Assembly (NCBI RefSeq): GCF_004362145.1
Contig: NZ_SNXC01000001.1
Location: forward strand, 1-64,000
Source: Marinomonas balearica
Lineage (GTDB): Bacteria; Pseudomonadota; Gammaproteobacteria; Pseudomonadales; Marinomonadaceae
Direction of reading: 5' to 3'
Length of the DNA: 64,000 nucleotides
Shown here: in pieces, positions 43,484 to 52,454 of the stretch
How positions within the stretch are numbered: the stretch's first letter is position 1
Layout: every line of letters begins with the position of its first letter
Position numbers and translations under genes: made by a program
Notes under the pieces: model-generated
What the model saw: the letters and a program-made list of their open reading frames with translations, nothing else
Told to the model about the DNA's origin: nothing
Databases searched by the model: none

Positions 43484-44967
43484 CTGTGTTCAAGACCTGC
43501 ACCAATGATTCGAGCTGCTATATAGATGTTGATGAGTTAACTTATAATTTTGGCGTTGAAATAAAGGAATTTGTTTTACAGTTAAGTCAGTCTTTTCGTC
43601 TTTATGCAGAGCAAGGGACATTGGCGCTCGATAAGGTTGATATAGATAATGCTCGCATTTTAATGATCTCCGCATGGTTTGCAGGATGGAAAGTAGCGGT
43701 GATTCCTGAAAACAAACTGGCTGACCAAAAAAAAGCGATGGTAAGCGACTTACAGGCTGATATTCTTATTACTGGTCAAAATGCGAGAGGCTACAAAGGG
43801 ACTTTCTCTCACTCATTCTTACATCTTGTTGTTGAGTCGGATGAGAGTGAACCGAAGCACTATGAACAAGACTTCTTTCTCTGGTTCTCAGAGCAAACAA
43901 AACGGATTCTCGAGTTAGCTACCGAAAGTTATCGTTGGGCGCCAAATTCTCCAGCATTAGTATTGTTTACATCTGGCACGACGGGCAAGCCAAAAGGTGT
44001 GCTCATCTCCATCCACAGTTTGTTTCATTTGGCAGAAAATTTTACGCGTCATTTTGAGATTACGAAAGACGACCGGCTCTTAAGTACAGCGGCATTACAC
44101 ACTATTTCAGGTATACGGAATTCAATATTTATCCCTCTTATGTATGGTACTGAGGTAATTGCCCCGCAATGCACTTTTTCTGTTAACAGTGTTATGGATC
44201 TTATGATTAATGACTCGCCGAGTATTATCTTCAGTGGGCCTAAGTTTATCCAGCTTATGGCTGCAATTGGAGAAAGAGAGACAGACTCAGCGCTAAGCTT
44301 GAGGTTCGTTATTAATGGAAGCTCCAGAATGGATCACCAGCATAAGCTACAGGTTGAAAAACATTTCAATGTCCCCGTTTACAACACCTACGGCTCGACT
44401 GAGGCGATAGGAACGGTATTGGCTGAAAAGCTGCATGAAAGAGCCCTTAACTTAGGGCTGGGCGGTAAAGCGTTTGGCGATATGACTCTAAAAGTGCTTG
44501 ATGAGAATGGGATAGAGCAAGATACCGGCGAAGGTGAACTTAGAATATATTCTAATTACCTTTTCCTTGGTTATTTAGGGAAGGAGGGCGTTAAGCCAAC
44601 TTACATTGATACTCAGGATATTGTTGAAATCAATGAGGATGGGTATGTTTCTTGGAAGTATCGTTTAAGCAATCGGATAAAAGGCGATAGCGGTGATTGG
44701 ATTTTTTCCGAGCATGTTAATCAGTGCTTACAGCAGTATTCATGCGTGAGTGATTTGAACACGACTTTAACCTATAACGAGGTCGGCGTTCCTTCTTTTC
44801 AGGTTGAAGTGTCTCAAGATGGCTTAATTGATGGTGAGCAGTGGAAAAAGGAAGCCTATTCTAGGTTGATTATCGAGTTGGGAAATGACTATAAAAGAAC
44901 AGAATTGATAATAGTCAAAGACATTGTTCGTTCAAATTTGGGGAAATTTGAATACTCGATTAAATAG
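43480..44967 (+). CDS. Adenylate-forming (AMP-binding) enzyme, Dlt-like operon, no carrier domain
   Basis: A 495-residue acyl-adenylating protein. The phosphate loop LVLFTSGTTGKPKGVLIS is at about residue 160 and NTYGSTEAIGTVL (A5) at about 305. The A7/A8 region is altered: DTQDIVEINEDGYVSW instead of TGD..., then YRLSNRIKGDSGDW. The C-terminal lysine motif (NLGKFEYSIK) is kept. It has no carrier domain of its own and precedes a second adenylating enzyme that has one, by 12 bp. It may activate a different acyl group, or be a partner. The N-terminal 150 residues diverge from standard ligases. Confidence 0.8.
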   Translation: MTVFKTCTNDSSCYIDVDELTYNFGVEIKEFVLQLSQSFRLYAEQGTLALDKVDIDNARILMISAWFAGWKVAVIPENKLADQKKAMVSDLQADILITGQNARGYKGTFSHSFLHLVVESDESEPKHYEQDFFLWFSEQTKRILELATESYRWAPNSPALVLFTSGTTGKPKGVLISIHSLFHLAENFTRHFEITKDDRLLSTAALHTISGIRNSIFIPLMYGTEVIAPQCTFSVNSVMDLMINDSPSIIFSGPKFIQLMAAIGERETDSALSLRFVINGSSRMDHQHKLQVEKHFNVPVYNTYGSTEAIGTVLAEKLHERALNLGLGGKAFGDMTLKVLDENGIEQDTGEGELRIYSNYLFLGYLGKEGVKPTYIDTQDIVEINEDGYVSWKYRLSNRIKGDSGDWIFSEHVNQCLQQYSCVSDLNTTLTYNEVGVPSFQVEVSQDGLIDGEQWKKEAYSRLIIELGNDYKRTELIIVKDIVRSNLGKFEYSIK

Positions 44968-44979
44968 ATGTAGGTGACA

Positions 44980-46785
44980 ATGAAAACACTTAACGATATA
45001 TATCAAAATTTATCCTCTGAAAGTAACAAAAAGAAGACATTTATAAAGTTTGAAGCGCGCCATTTTAACTATCAAGAAGTGACCCTTTCTATACGTAAGT
45101 TATCTGGTTTTTTCAGATTTCATTGTCTGGAAAAAGGCCATCGCATATTAATATGCAGTGACAGAGAGGATATCGTTGTTTTTAGCGTTTTATCCTCTTT
45201 ACTGAACGGCATTTCTTCAGCAGTACTTCCCACTGATATAAGTTCTCATCGTGCTCAAAGTATATTAGAGACCTATCAACCAGATTTAATCATCTTAGAC
45301 GAAAACCTTACGGCTTTTAGTGAAGCTAGTTTTCCATATTTCAAAATCAAAGATAAAAAAGCGACTACTACTAAAGGCTCATTGTTATCTCGTTTTATTA
45401 ATCGAGATAACTCTCCAGACCTGTCTATGTTTGAAGCATTCGAAGCGGAAGAGCCGAACTTGAGCGCGATGTCTGATAATTTGGCATTTGTTAATTTTAC
45501 ATCGGGTACTACATCGTCACCTAAAGGCGTCAAAATAACCTATAAGAACTTGTTTTCTCACCTTGAAACACTGGGTAAGCAGTTTAGTTACAATGCAGAT
45601 AGCCGCATATTAAACAACTTAACTCTTTCGCATGCCGATGGAATGATACAAGGTCCGGTACTGGCACTTTATTACGCTTGCTCTCTATATCGGCCCTGTA
45701 GTACTGATTTACAAAAGCTGGAATACTTCCTGAATAGTATACATCGTGAACAAATTACTCATATGATTACCGTGCCGACGATATTGAGTTTTATGGATCG
45801 ATTTGCAAGTTATAACGATTATTTTGACACACGCTTTTTTCAACACCTTTTGAGTGTCGCTGGAGCCTTAAATAAAGACTTATGGAAACGAGTAGAGCAA
45901 CGCTTTAAAACAAGAGTGTGTAATGTATATGGCTTGACGGAAACGGTCGCTGGAGGGGTATTTTGTGGCCCTAATGATAGTACCTATAAGACTGGAAGTG
46001 TTGGTGTTCCGGTTGATATGGACGTGAAAATTGTTTCAAAAGAAGGAGCTGAGCTGCCCAAAAACATCGAGGGAGAAATTCTTCTTAAAGGAGATAACGT
46101 TTTTGAAGGTTACCTCAACAACGTTCAGGCGACGGAAGCAGCGGTGAAGGATGAATGGTTTCTCACAGGGGATCTGGGCTATAGAGACGAAGAAGGCTTT
46201 CTCTTTATTTCAGGAAGAGCCAAGGAGCTTATCATTTCAGGTGGCTTTAATATCCATCCAGCAGAGGTAAATGAAGCACTGTTAAAAATAGAGGGAGTAG
46301 CTGAAGCCGCCACTGTCGGTGAGCCGCACCCTGACCTGCAAGAAACAGTGACAAGTTTTGCTGTATTAAAAGCAGGTGTAAGCGAAACAAAGGATTCGCT
46401 ATTAAGGAAGCTTCCGAATTTTTTAGAGCATTACAAAGTCCCAAAAGATCTTTTTATTGTCGATCAACTTCCGGTAGGTGATTCTGGGAAAGTGATCCTA
46501 GCTGAACTAAAAAATATCATAAGTCATTCAAGAAATAAGCATAAGAAAGAGGAAATACTAGACCTCGATGCATTTTTTTCTTTAGTGTCAAAAGAGCTTA
46601 ATGTCGATAAAAATGTCCTTTCGTTGTCTACGTCGTCACAAGATCTGCCATCTTGGGATTCTTTAGCCCATTTAAATATTATTGTCTCAGTTGAGAGTGC
46701 TATTGGCTTTAAACTGTCTAACCAAGATGTCGTTTCTATTACATCATTAAACGATCTTTGGCAAATAGCTTATAAAGGGTTATAG
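44980..46785 (+). CDS. Adenylate-forming enzyme fused to an acyl carrier domain (DltA plus DltC-like)
   Basis: About 601 residues from the ATG at 44980, which has AGGTGA upstream (GTG at 44974 also possible). The AMP-binding part has FVNFTSGTTSSPKGVKITYK (about 170), VYGLTETVAGGVF (A5), WFLTGDLGYRDEEGFLFISGR (A7) and the catalytic Lys motif LPVGDSGKVILAEL. Residues about 525-601 form a carrier domain with the phosphopantetheine site PSWDSLAHLNIIVSVE, Ser at about 561. Dlt systems use separate DltA and DltC for the same two steps, so this is a fused version. Sequence resembles acyl-CoA ligases as much as DltA, so the acyl group may not be D-alanine. Confidence 0.88.
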   Translation: MKTLNDIYQNLSSESNKKKTFIKFEARHFNYQEVTLSIRKLSGFFRFHCLEKGHRILICSDREDIVVFSVLSSLLNGISSAVLPTDISSHRAQSILETYQPDLIILDENLTAFSEASFPYFKIKDKKATTTKGSLLSRFINRDNSPDLSMFEAFEAEEPNLSAMSDNLAFVNFTSGTTSSPKGVKITYKNLFSHLETLGKQFSYNADSRILNNLTLSHADGMIQGPVLALYYACSLYRPCSTDLQKLEYFLNSIHREQITHMITVPTILSFMDRFASYNDYFDTRFFQHLLSVAGALNKDLWKRVEQRFKTRVCNVYGLTETVAGGVFCGPNDSTYKTGSVGVPVDMDVKIVSKEGAELPKNIEGEILLKGDNVFEGYLNNVQATEAAVKDEWFLTGDLGYRDEEGFLFISGRAKELIISGGFNIHPAEVNEALLKIEGVAEAATVGEPHPDLQETVTSFAVLKAGVSETKDSLLRKLPNFLEHYKVPKDLFIVDQLPVGDSGKVILAELKNIISHSRNKHKKEEILDLDAFFSLVSKELNVDKNVLSLSTSSQDLPSWDSLAHLNIIVSVESAIGFKLSNQDVVSITSLNDLWQIAYKGL

Positions 46786-46792
46786 CTTTATT

Positions 46793-47683
46793 ATGAAGAA
46801 TACGTTGTCGATTGAAGCATGGCTCGTTATTTTTATATGTTCATTTCTTACCGTTTTTATAATGGGGAGTGTTTTTCTTTTTAAAAATGATAATGCATCC
46901 GAATTTTACAATATTAATAGGCTAAGTATTAAAAAAGAAAGTCCTAGTGTTTTTTTAGTGGGAACTTCCTTAATTAAGTGTGGTTTTTATTATGATGATG
47001 AACTTGAGTTTGAGTTAAATGAAAAAGGTTTGAATTACGATTTTTTTAGGTTTACAAAGCCGGGTTTTGATCCTCTTCCTTTTAGCAAAATAATTGATGA
47101 GATTCTAGCATTTAAACCGGACGTTATTTACTTGCATGTAGACTATTTTATTGACTATTCTGGGACTGATAGTGTTGTCTCTGATTATCTAAATCAGTAC
47201 AGACAGTTAATAATATCAATAAAAGAAATGTTTCTTGATGAGTTTTTTTATCAAGGAGAAGTTGAAGAAAAAGAAAACTATCCATCACCTGGAAGTTGTG
47301 TCACCGAACAAAAAAAGTTTGATATTGATAGGAAATTGAAAAATACTTATTCTGACTGGTTCCCGAGGCTAAAGAGCTATGAAGAGATCCCATATTTATA
47401 TGATTTTATAGAAGCTTTAAAGGCGCAAGGAACTAAAGTTATCTTCATTGAAATGGGGCGTTCAAAACTGGCAAATCGTTATTTAGGAGAGCAGAAACTA
47501 GAAGTCCTTTCACAATCGTTAGAAGAGCTAAAAAGCGAAACGGGTGTATCGTATTGGCGTTTTCCTGCGAATTTAGATGAAAAATACTATTTGGATTTTT
47601 CACATTTAAACAGTGAAGGTCGCCAAATATCAACGAACTGGTTTATAGACCGACTGTCTCAGTATACTCAATCACATGACTAG
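46793..47683 (+). CDS. Membrane-anchored SGNH-type protein (DltD-like role)
   Basis: A 296-residue protein with one N-terminal membrane helix (AWLVIFICSFLTVFIMGSVF) and an extracytoplasmic SGNH-like domain. The Ser motif is VFLVGTSLIKCG with Ser59, and the Asp/His motif DFSHLNSEGR is near the end (about 263-272). This is the DltD arrangement (one anchor, SGNH fold, last Asp-x-x-His). It overlaps the next gene start by 8 bp and begins 7 bp after the previous stop. In Dlt systems DltD helps move the acyl group to the outer polymer; the same is inferred here. Confidence 0.8.
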   Translation: MKNTLSIEAWLVIFICSFLTVFIMGSVFLFKNDNASEFYNINRLSIKKESPSVFLVGTSLIKCGFYYDDELEFELNEKGLNYDFFRFTKPGFDPLPFSKIIDEILAFKPDVIYLHVDYFIDYSGTDSVVSDYLNQYRQLIISIKEMFLDEFFYQGEVEEKENYPSPGSCVTEQKKFDIDRKLKNTYSDWFPRLKSYEEIPYLYDFIEALKAQGTKVIFIEMGRSKLANRYLGEQKLEVLSQSLEELKSETGVSYWRFPANLDEKYYLDFSHLNSEGRQISTNWFIDRLSQYTQSHD

Positions 47684-48779
47684 TTTTCACTTCTATCACT
47701 TCATCGCTTTAGTCATCATGTCCTTAATAGCATGGTCTCTTCCTAAGAAAACTCAGCTTCCTGCGGTGTCTCTTTTAGGTAATTTATTTGTTTTATGGTT
47801 CGCTCCCTATGCGTTTGTCGCAATGTCTATTAGTGCTTGTCTAGTGTATCTAATAAGTCATGCGAAAAGCCAGAAAGGGCATTGGGTTCTATTGGGTGTT
47901 GGGTACTGCATCTCTCAGTTTTTGTTGTTGCGCTTTCTTCAAGAGCACAGTGTTGATCTTGGATTAGGAGGGAGCTTTTCGGTATTGGGTGTTGCGTATT
48001 TTACCTGTCGTGATGTTCATTATTTAGTCGAATCTTACAAAGGTAATGTGAGAAAAAATATTGTTACTTTTTGGTATTATCAAAGTTTTCTTCCCGTTAT
48101 GATTGCGGGGCCGATCAATCGATATCATGAGTTTGAAAGAGAGATTCAGCGAAGAAGCTTAGATTTTGATCAAATTTCTAAAGGGATTGAGCGAATCATA
48201 TATGGGTATGCAAAAGTAACGGTATTAGGTAATTATCTGATTGAACATAAAATTCAGTCTTATCTTACTCAACTCCCTAATCAAGAGAGTATTTTGCATT
48301 CTTGGCTTGTGTCTTTGGCTGACTGGGCCTATTTGTATGCTCAATTTAGTGGTTGGTCTGATGTCGCAATAGGTTTCTCGCTGTGCATTGGGATAAAAGT
48401 TTCTGAGAACTTTAACCGTCCGCTAAGTTCAAAAAGCTTAGTCGATTTCTGGAAACGTTGGCATATTTCCTTATCGTCTTGGTGTAAGGATTATGTGTTC
48501 ACGCCTGCCTTACTTATTACTCGAAATTTATTTATAGCGATTAGCCTTTCAATGGTTACCATGGGGCTTTGGCACGAGTCGAGCTTGTATTATATTTTTT
48601 GGGGTATCTATCATGCAATAGGTATAACATTATGTCGACTCTATATGAAACAAGACAATGAAATTGTGGAGTATCTAAGGCAACGATTTTGGTGGTCTTC
48701 ATTTACGAGAGCATTAACAATATTCTACCTTATAAATGCGTCTGTTTTTATAGGCCTATTTTATGATGGGTTGTATTGA
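47676..48779 (+). CDS. MBOAT-family membrane acyltransferase (DltB-like)
   Basis: A 367-residue multi-helix protein. Features of MBOAT enzymes are visible: FYYQSFLPVMIAGPINRYHEF-like segment near residue 150, SENFNRPLSSKSLVDFWKRW (about 250) with WHISLSSWCKDYVF, and the catalytic His in MVTMGLWHESSLYYIFWG (about residue 300). The length is at the short end of the DltB/AlgI group. It is followed after 18 bp by a DltX-like microprotein. The expected action is transfer of an acyl group from the cytoplasmic carrier across the membrane. Confidence 0.88.
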   Translation: MTSFHFYHFIALVIMSLIAWSLPKKTQLPAVSLLGNLFVLWFAPYAFVAMSISACLVYLISHAKSQKGHWVLLGVGYCISQFLLLRFLQEHSVDLGLGGSFSVLGVAYFTCRDVHYLVESYKGNVRKNIVTFWYYQSFLPVMIAGPINRYHEFEREIQRRSLDFDQISKGIERIIYGYAKVTVLGNYLIEHKIQSYLTQLPNQESILHSWLVSLADWAYLYAQFSGWSDVAIGFSLCIGIKVSENFNRPLSSKSLVDFWKRWHISLSSWCKDYVFTPALLITRNLFIAISLSMVTMGLWHESSLYYIFWGIYHAIGITLCRLYMKQDNEIVEYLRQRFWWSSFTRALTIFYLINASVFIGLFYDGLY

Positions 48780-48797
48780 TTACTCAGTGAGGTTCTT

Positions 48798-48944
48798 ATG
48801 TACCGCTTTTTTGGATTGATCGATCGAGCTTTACCCAATAATGTAAAGCAATTTATAAAAGGCGTTTGGTTATATTTGTTGGTGCTGATGATTCTTTATG
48901 CTCTCAATACAGAATCTGCCGATTTCATATATTGGAATTACTAG
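48798..48944 (+). CDS. DltX-like microprotein with C-terminal FIYWNY
   Basis: A 48-residue product from ATG at 48798, with GAGG 6 bp upstream. The N-terminal 20 residues are mixed polar/basic (MYRFFGLIDRALPNNVKQFI). One helix spans residues 20-37 (KGVWLYLLVLMILYALN). The last six residues, FIYWNY, end exactly at the C-terminus. DltX proteins are about 50 residues with one helix and end FIYNEF (FxYxxF), whose tyrosine carries the D-alanyl group in Gram-positive systems. The final F is replaced by Y here. Size, topology, C-terminal motif and place right after an MBOAT gene all agree. Confidence 0.75.
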   Translation: MYRFFGLIDRALPNNVKQFIKGVWLYLLVLMILYALNTESADFIYWNY

Positions 48945-48988
48945 AAAAGAGTTTGAGTGAAAATATAAAAATTTCAAACTCTTTTCTA
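48942..48988. terminator. Bidirectional terminator between the Dlt-like operon and ribN
   Basis: Perfect 15-bp arms, TAGAAAAGAGTTTGA (48942-48956) and TCAAACTCTTTTCTA (48974-48988), overlap the DltX-like stop codon and end 8 bp before the stop of the convergent transporter gene. The T/A-rich arms give short T-runs on either strand. Confidence 0.75.
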
Positions 48989-48996
48989 ACGTGCTT

Positions 48997-49932
48997 TTAA
49001 GCAGTTTGTTGTTGGACCGACTGTCGGGTTCTTGCTTCCTCAACCATCCTCAGTCCTATATTACCTGCGATCAAAAGCGTTGCGCCCGCCACTTGGTAAA
49101 GAGATAAGGACATATCCAAAAATACCCAATTAATCGCCGCTGCGAAGACTGGAAAAGTGAGTTCGGCTAAGGTTGCCATTTGTGCTGGTAACGTCTTGAG
49201 TCCCTGATAATAGAGCCACATACCAATTAATCCGCTTAGCAATGCCATGACAACCGTTAAGCTAAGGTCTGCGGTTTGAATGCTCTGTAAGCTTTCTGGG
49301 GCAGAAAAGGCAAAAAGTATCAGTACGATTAATCCAGAGAAGAAGCGCCCAGACAGGATTGCATTTGCAGGGAGCGCCTGCATCGATAAGTATTTCCCGC
49401 ATACGGTTGATGATCCCCAAGCAAAGACGGCGATCAGTGTATAACCATATCCTTTTAGAAACTCATTTTGATCTGGGCTGTAATGCAAATTGCCTGTATT
49501 AAGCAAACGAATGTCCGGCCACATCATAATAAAACTGCCAAGCAGTATGACGCCCGCCCATCGTATGAAGTGCGATTGAATATTTTCTTTTAATAGCCAG
49601 TACGCCAATAAGATCGCCACAATAGGCTGAAGCTTTTGCAGCAGTATTACCACCGTCGGATTGAGATACTGAAACGCTTGTGTAAACGCCAAAGTACCGA
49701 TGGCAGAGCCAACGCCGCCAATAAAAAACAAACTCGCAAAAGATTTGGTTGAAAGCCTAAAGTAATGCTTTCTATAACGAATAAGCAGAGGTGCGGTAAT
49801 GAGCACCAACGTAAGGTGTTCGATTAATACGATTTGGAGTGTGCTGTACCCACGCTCCAGTAGCGGGTAACGAATTAACGTATCTAAAGCCCACGTGAAA
49901 CACGCCGCGATGATAAAGAAAGTGCCTGTCAT
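48997..49932 (-). CDS. ribN: RibN-like EamA/DMT transporter under an FMN riboswitch
   Basis: A 311-residue protein with ten predicted helices in two EamA halves (FTWALDTLIRYPLLERGYSTLQI; VGSAIGTLAFTQAFQYLNPTVVILLQKLQP; GLKTLPAQMATLAELTFPVFAA). GGAG lies 10 bp before the ATG. The leader holds a clear FMN riboswitch, so the cargo is most likely riboflavin; RibN-type DMT proteins take up riboflavin in other proteobacteria. The symbol depends on the riboswitch and fold, not on a sequence comparison. Confidence 0.82.
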   Translation of the reverse strand: MTGTFFIIAACFTWALDTLIRYPLLERGYSTLQIVLIEHLTLVLITAPLLIRYRKHYFRLSTKSFASLFFIGGVGSAIGTLAFTQAFQYLNPTVVILLQKLQPIVAILLAYWLLKENIQSHFIRWAGVILLGSFIMMWPDIRLLNTGNLHYSPDQNEFLKGYGYTLIAVFAWGSSTVCGKYLSMQALPANAILSGRFFSGLIVLILFAFSAPESLQSIQTADLSLTVVMALLSGLIGMWLYYQGLKTLPAQMATLAELTFPVFAAAINWVFLDMSLSLYQVAGATLLIAGNIGLRMVEEARTRQSVQQQTA

Positions 49933-50020
49933 CTAATTATGTCTCCATTAGTCATAAGATGAACAGGGTCGATGATTGAATCATTGCCAAGCAAAGGAGT
50001 GAAAAACAAACAGTTTGCCA

Positions 50021-50042
50021 CACGATGAACGGATTCATCGTG
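50021..50042 (-). promoter_or_regulatory. Hairpin in the FMN riboswitch expression platform
   Basis: CACGATGAA and TTCATCGTG are perfect 9-bp arms with a 4-nt loop, between the aptamer and ribN. On the minus strand a T-rich stretch (TGTTTGTTTTTC) follows about 10 nt later, so it is a candidate terminator or structure controlling the ribN ribosome site. Confidence 0.5.
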
Positions 50043-50054
50043 CCATTGCTCAGT

Positions 50055-50229
<175 letters not shown>

Positions 50230-50242
50230 TCGATTTTAAATA

Positions 50243-50271
50243 TACCTAGGTATTAAATTTATCTTGGTCAA
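50243..50271 (-). promoter_or_regulatory. Sigma-70-like promoter upstream of the FMN riboswitch
   Basis: On the minus strand TTGACC, a 17-bp spacer, then TAGGTA, placed about 15 bp before the riboswitch begins. The region 50272-50600 towards rarD shows no other clear feature. Confidence 0.55.
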
Positions 50272-50616
50272 TTGGTCAAAACAAGAGCAATAAGGCAAAA
50301 AGTAAGAAGAAAACGGGATTTTCAAGATGCTCGTCAAATAAATGGTCTATTTGACGGGCTCTAATTGTCATAAATCGATCCCAGAGTAGTCACTTACTTG
50401 CATGAAACATTCTCCCGTTTTTGTTGTTTTTCTTATATGAACATCAAGCCTAGAGCAGTAAGGTTGTAGCGAATAATTGATTATGTGGCCAACAGCATTG
50501 AAATATGAGAGTTGAATAAAAATCGCTGTGAAAATTTAGGTTGTTAATAAAAGGTTGAGTCTTTAAACTCGCGCGTTACTGCTATACCTACCCGATACAG
50601 ACTAAGGAAAGGGAAC

Positions 50617-51501
50617 ATGATGTCGTCATCTAAAGCCGGACTATTTTGCGCATTTAGTGCTTTTACATTGTGGGCGATTGCTCCAATGTATTTTAAGCTG
50701 ATGTCCTTTGTTCCTGCGACGGAAATTCTTGCAAATCGTATTATTTGGTCCTGTCTATTGGTTTTTATACTGATTGCTGGAATGCGAAAGTGGACTGAAT
50801 TTAAGAGGGTGCTTACGTCGAAAAGTGCGGTTATGGCTTTGATGGCATCAACGGTCTTGATTGCTGTGAATTGGGGAACGTTTATTTGGGCCATTAACGC
50901 CAATAAAATGCTCAGTGCAAGCCTTGGATACTACATTAATCCTTTAATCAGTATTCTGCTCGGGGTTGTCTTTTTCAAGGATAAGCTCGATAGAGTTAAA
51001 CAAGGTGCTTGTGCGCTTTGTTTTATTGCCGTTTTATTGGAGGTGATTAATTTTGGTTCTCTGCCTTGGGTTGCGTTAGTTCTTGCATCTACCTTTGGTT
51101 TCTATGGGTTGGTAAGGAAGAAAATTGCAGTCGACAGTGTTACCGGTATGGCGCTTGAGACCTTGCTGCTTTTACCGTTTGCGTTAATCTATTTAATGTC
51201 GGTTCAGACGCCAACGTCTAACATATTCGAAAACTCATTTGATGTGAACTGGTTGTTATTTGCTTCTGGCCCCATAACCATGGTTCCTCTTATGTTATTT
51301 GCGACTGCGGCAAATAGAGTGAGCCTAGTCACATTAGGGTTCATGCAATACATAGGGCCCACAGGCATGTTTATTTTGGCGGTCTTTGTTTATGGTGAGC
51401 CTCTAGGTACAGAAAAACTCACGACCTTTGCCTTAATTTGGGGAGCGTTGGCTTTGCTTATCCTCGATACACTCAGAAAACTACGTAAATCCTCACGTTA
51501 A
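50617..51501 (+). CDS. rarD: RarD-type EamA transporter
   Basis: A 294-residue protein with ten predicted helices. The RarD hallmarks are at the start (FCAFSAFTLWAIAPMYFKLMSFVPATEILANRIIWS) and in the middle (NWGTFIWAINANKMLSASLGYYINPL, with the conserved WG..YxW-like pattern), and near the end FMQYIGPTGMFILAVFVYGEP. AAGGAAAGGG lies before the ATG. RarD proteins are named after E. coli RarD, of uncertain cargo (often annotated as chloramphenicol-sensitive protein). Confidence 0.92.
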   Translation: MMSSSKAGLFCAFSAFTLWAIAPMYFKLMSFVPATEILANRIIWSCLLVFILIAGMRKWTEFKRVLTSKSAVMALMASTVLIAVNWGTFIWAINANKMLSASLGYYINPLISILLGVVFFKDKLDRVKQGACALCFIAVLLEVINFGSLPWVALVLASTFGFYGLVRKKIAVDSVTGMALETLLLLPFALIYLMSVQTPTSNIFENSFDVNWLLFASGPITMVPLMLFATAANRVSLVTLGFMQYIGPTGMFILAVFVYGEPLGTEKLTTFALIWGALALLILDTLRKLRKSSR

Positions 51502-51528
51502 TTCGTCACCACTGTACATTCGTAACCA

Positions 51529-52254
51529 CTACGACAACACAAAGAGTTTAAAGGCGGCCATAGCCGATAAAATCCGTATTACCCACTTGAAGTGATGCGG
51601 CTTTACTCGCTTGAGGAAGTGGTAACCTATCCAGATCCCAATCGCTAAACCGGGTAACGCGTAGATGCTCGCTTGCAGGCTTTCGTGAGTAAACAGGCCT
51701 AGGAAAAAATACATAGGGAGTTTGGATAAATTGATTAGGAAAAAGGCCCAAGCTCGGGTGCTGACATAGCTTTCTTTGCTGAGTTTTTGTTCTAAAAAAT
51801 ACAAACTGTATATGGGTCCAGCGGCATTAGCTATCATGCTTACGGAGCCTCCTAGAAACCCCATAACATAAGCCGCCCAAGTAGATTGCATAAAGGTTGC
51901 GGGTCGCATTTCAAGGTAAACGCCCAACGCCAGCATACTGAGGATGACTATGCCTAAGATCGTCATAAATTGCGTTGCGTCAAGGCTAGATAATACACTG
52001 GCACCCACTAGGACTCCCAAAAATGCGAGAGGCATTAGTCGTAATAGAACAGTCCATTTTATGTGCTTTCGGTAACTGTAAATCGCCATGAAATCGGTGA
52101 CTATATAGAGCGGCAACATTACCGCTAAGGCTTCTTGCCCGGGAAACGCAATCATTATTATTGGCAATACCAGCATTCCCATACCGCCCACTGAGAACTT
52201 AGAAAAGCCAGTAATTAAGCCAGCGATCAATAATATTAAAACTGTAACATCCAT
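51529..52254 (-). CDS. TauE/SafE-like (TSUP) membrane transporter
   Basis: A 241-residue protein with about eight helices. The first half shows LIAGLITGFSKFSVGGMGMLVLP and the loop motif PLYIVTDFMAIYSYRKHIKW. The second half repeats it in GFLGGSVSMIANAAGPIYSLYF. This internal repeat and the loop are typical of TSUP carriers for sulfite, sulfoacetate or other organosulfur anions. Convergent with rarD, 27 bp between stops. The cargo is unknown. Confidence 0.88.
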   Translation of the reverse strand: MDVTVLILLIAGLITGFSKFSVGGMGMLVLPIIMIAFPGQEALAVMLPLYIVTDFMAIYSYRKHIKWTVLLRLMPLAFLGVLVGASVLSSLDATQFMTILGIVILSMLALGVYLEMRPATFMQSTWAAYVMGFLGGSVSMIANAAGPIYSLYFLEQKLSKESYVSTRAWAFFLINLSKLPMYFFLGLFTHESLQASIYALPGLAIGIWIGYHFLKRVKPHHFKWVIRILSAMAAFKLFVLS

Positions 52255-52427
52255 AGGGCACTCTTGTTTAGTAGATGAGTTGTGCGGCAGAGTCTATATT
52301 TATCTTACGCTAATTCGTTAGGGAAGCTGTAATGGTGATGTTTATTTTCACATTCATAGAAAATGCTATCTAGTTGTAGGTCTAAACAATCTCAAAATTC
52401 GCTTTAATAAACAAACTGTTTACAAAA

Positions 52428-52454
52428 AAAATCTTGATATTTTTCAGCCGATCC
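52428..52454 (+). promoter_or_regulatory. Candidate sigma-28 promoter of the chemoreceptor gene
   Basis: AAAATCTT, an 11-bp spacer and GCCGATCC resemble the flagellar consensus TAAAGTTT-N11-GCCGATAA: 5 of 8 and 6 of 8 bases match. It is about 180 bp upstream of the mcp start. The rest of 52255-52636 shows no gene. Confidence 0.35.
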
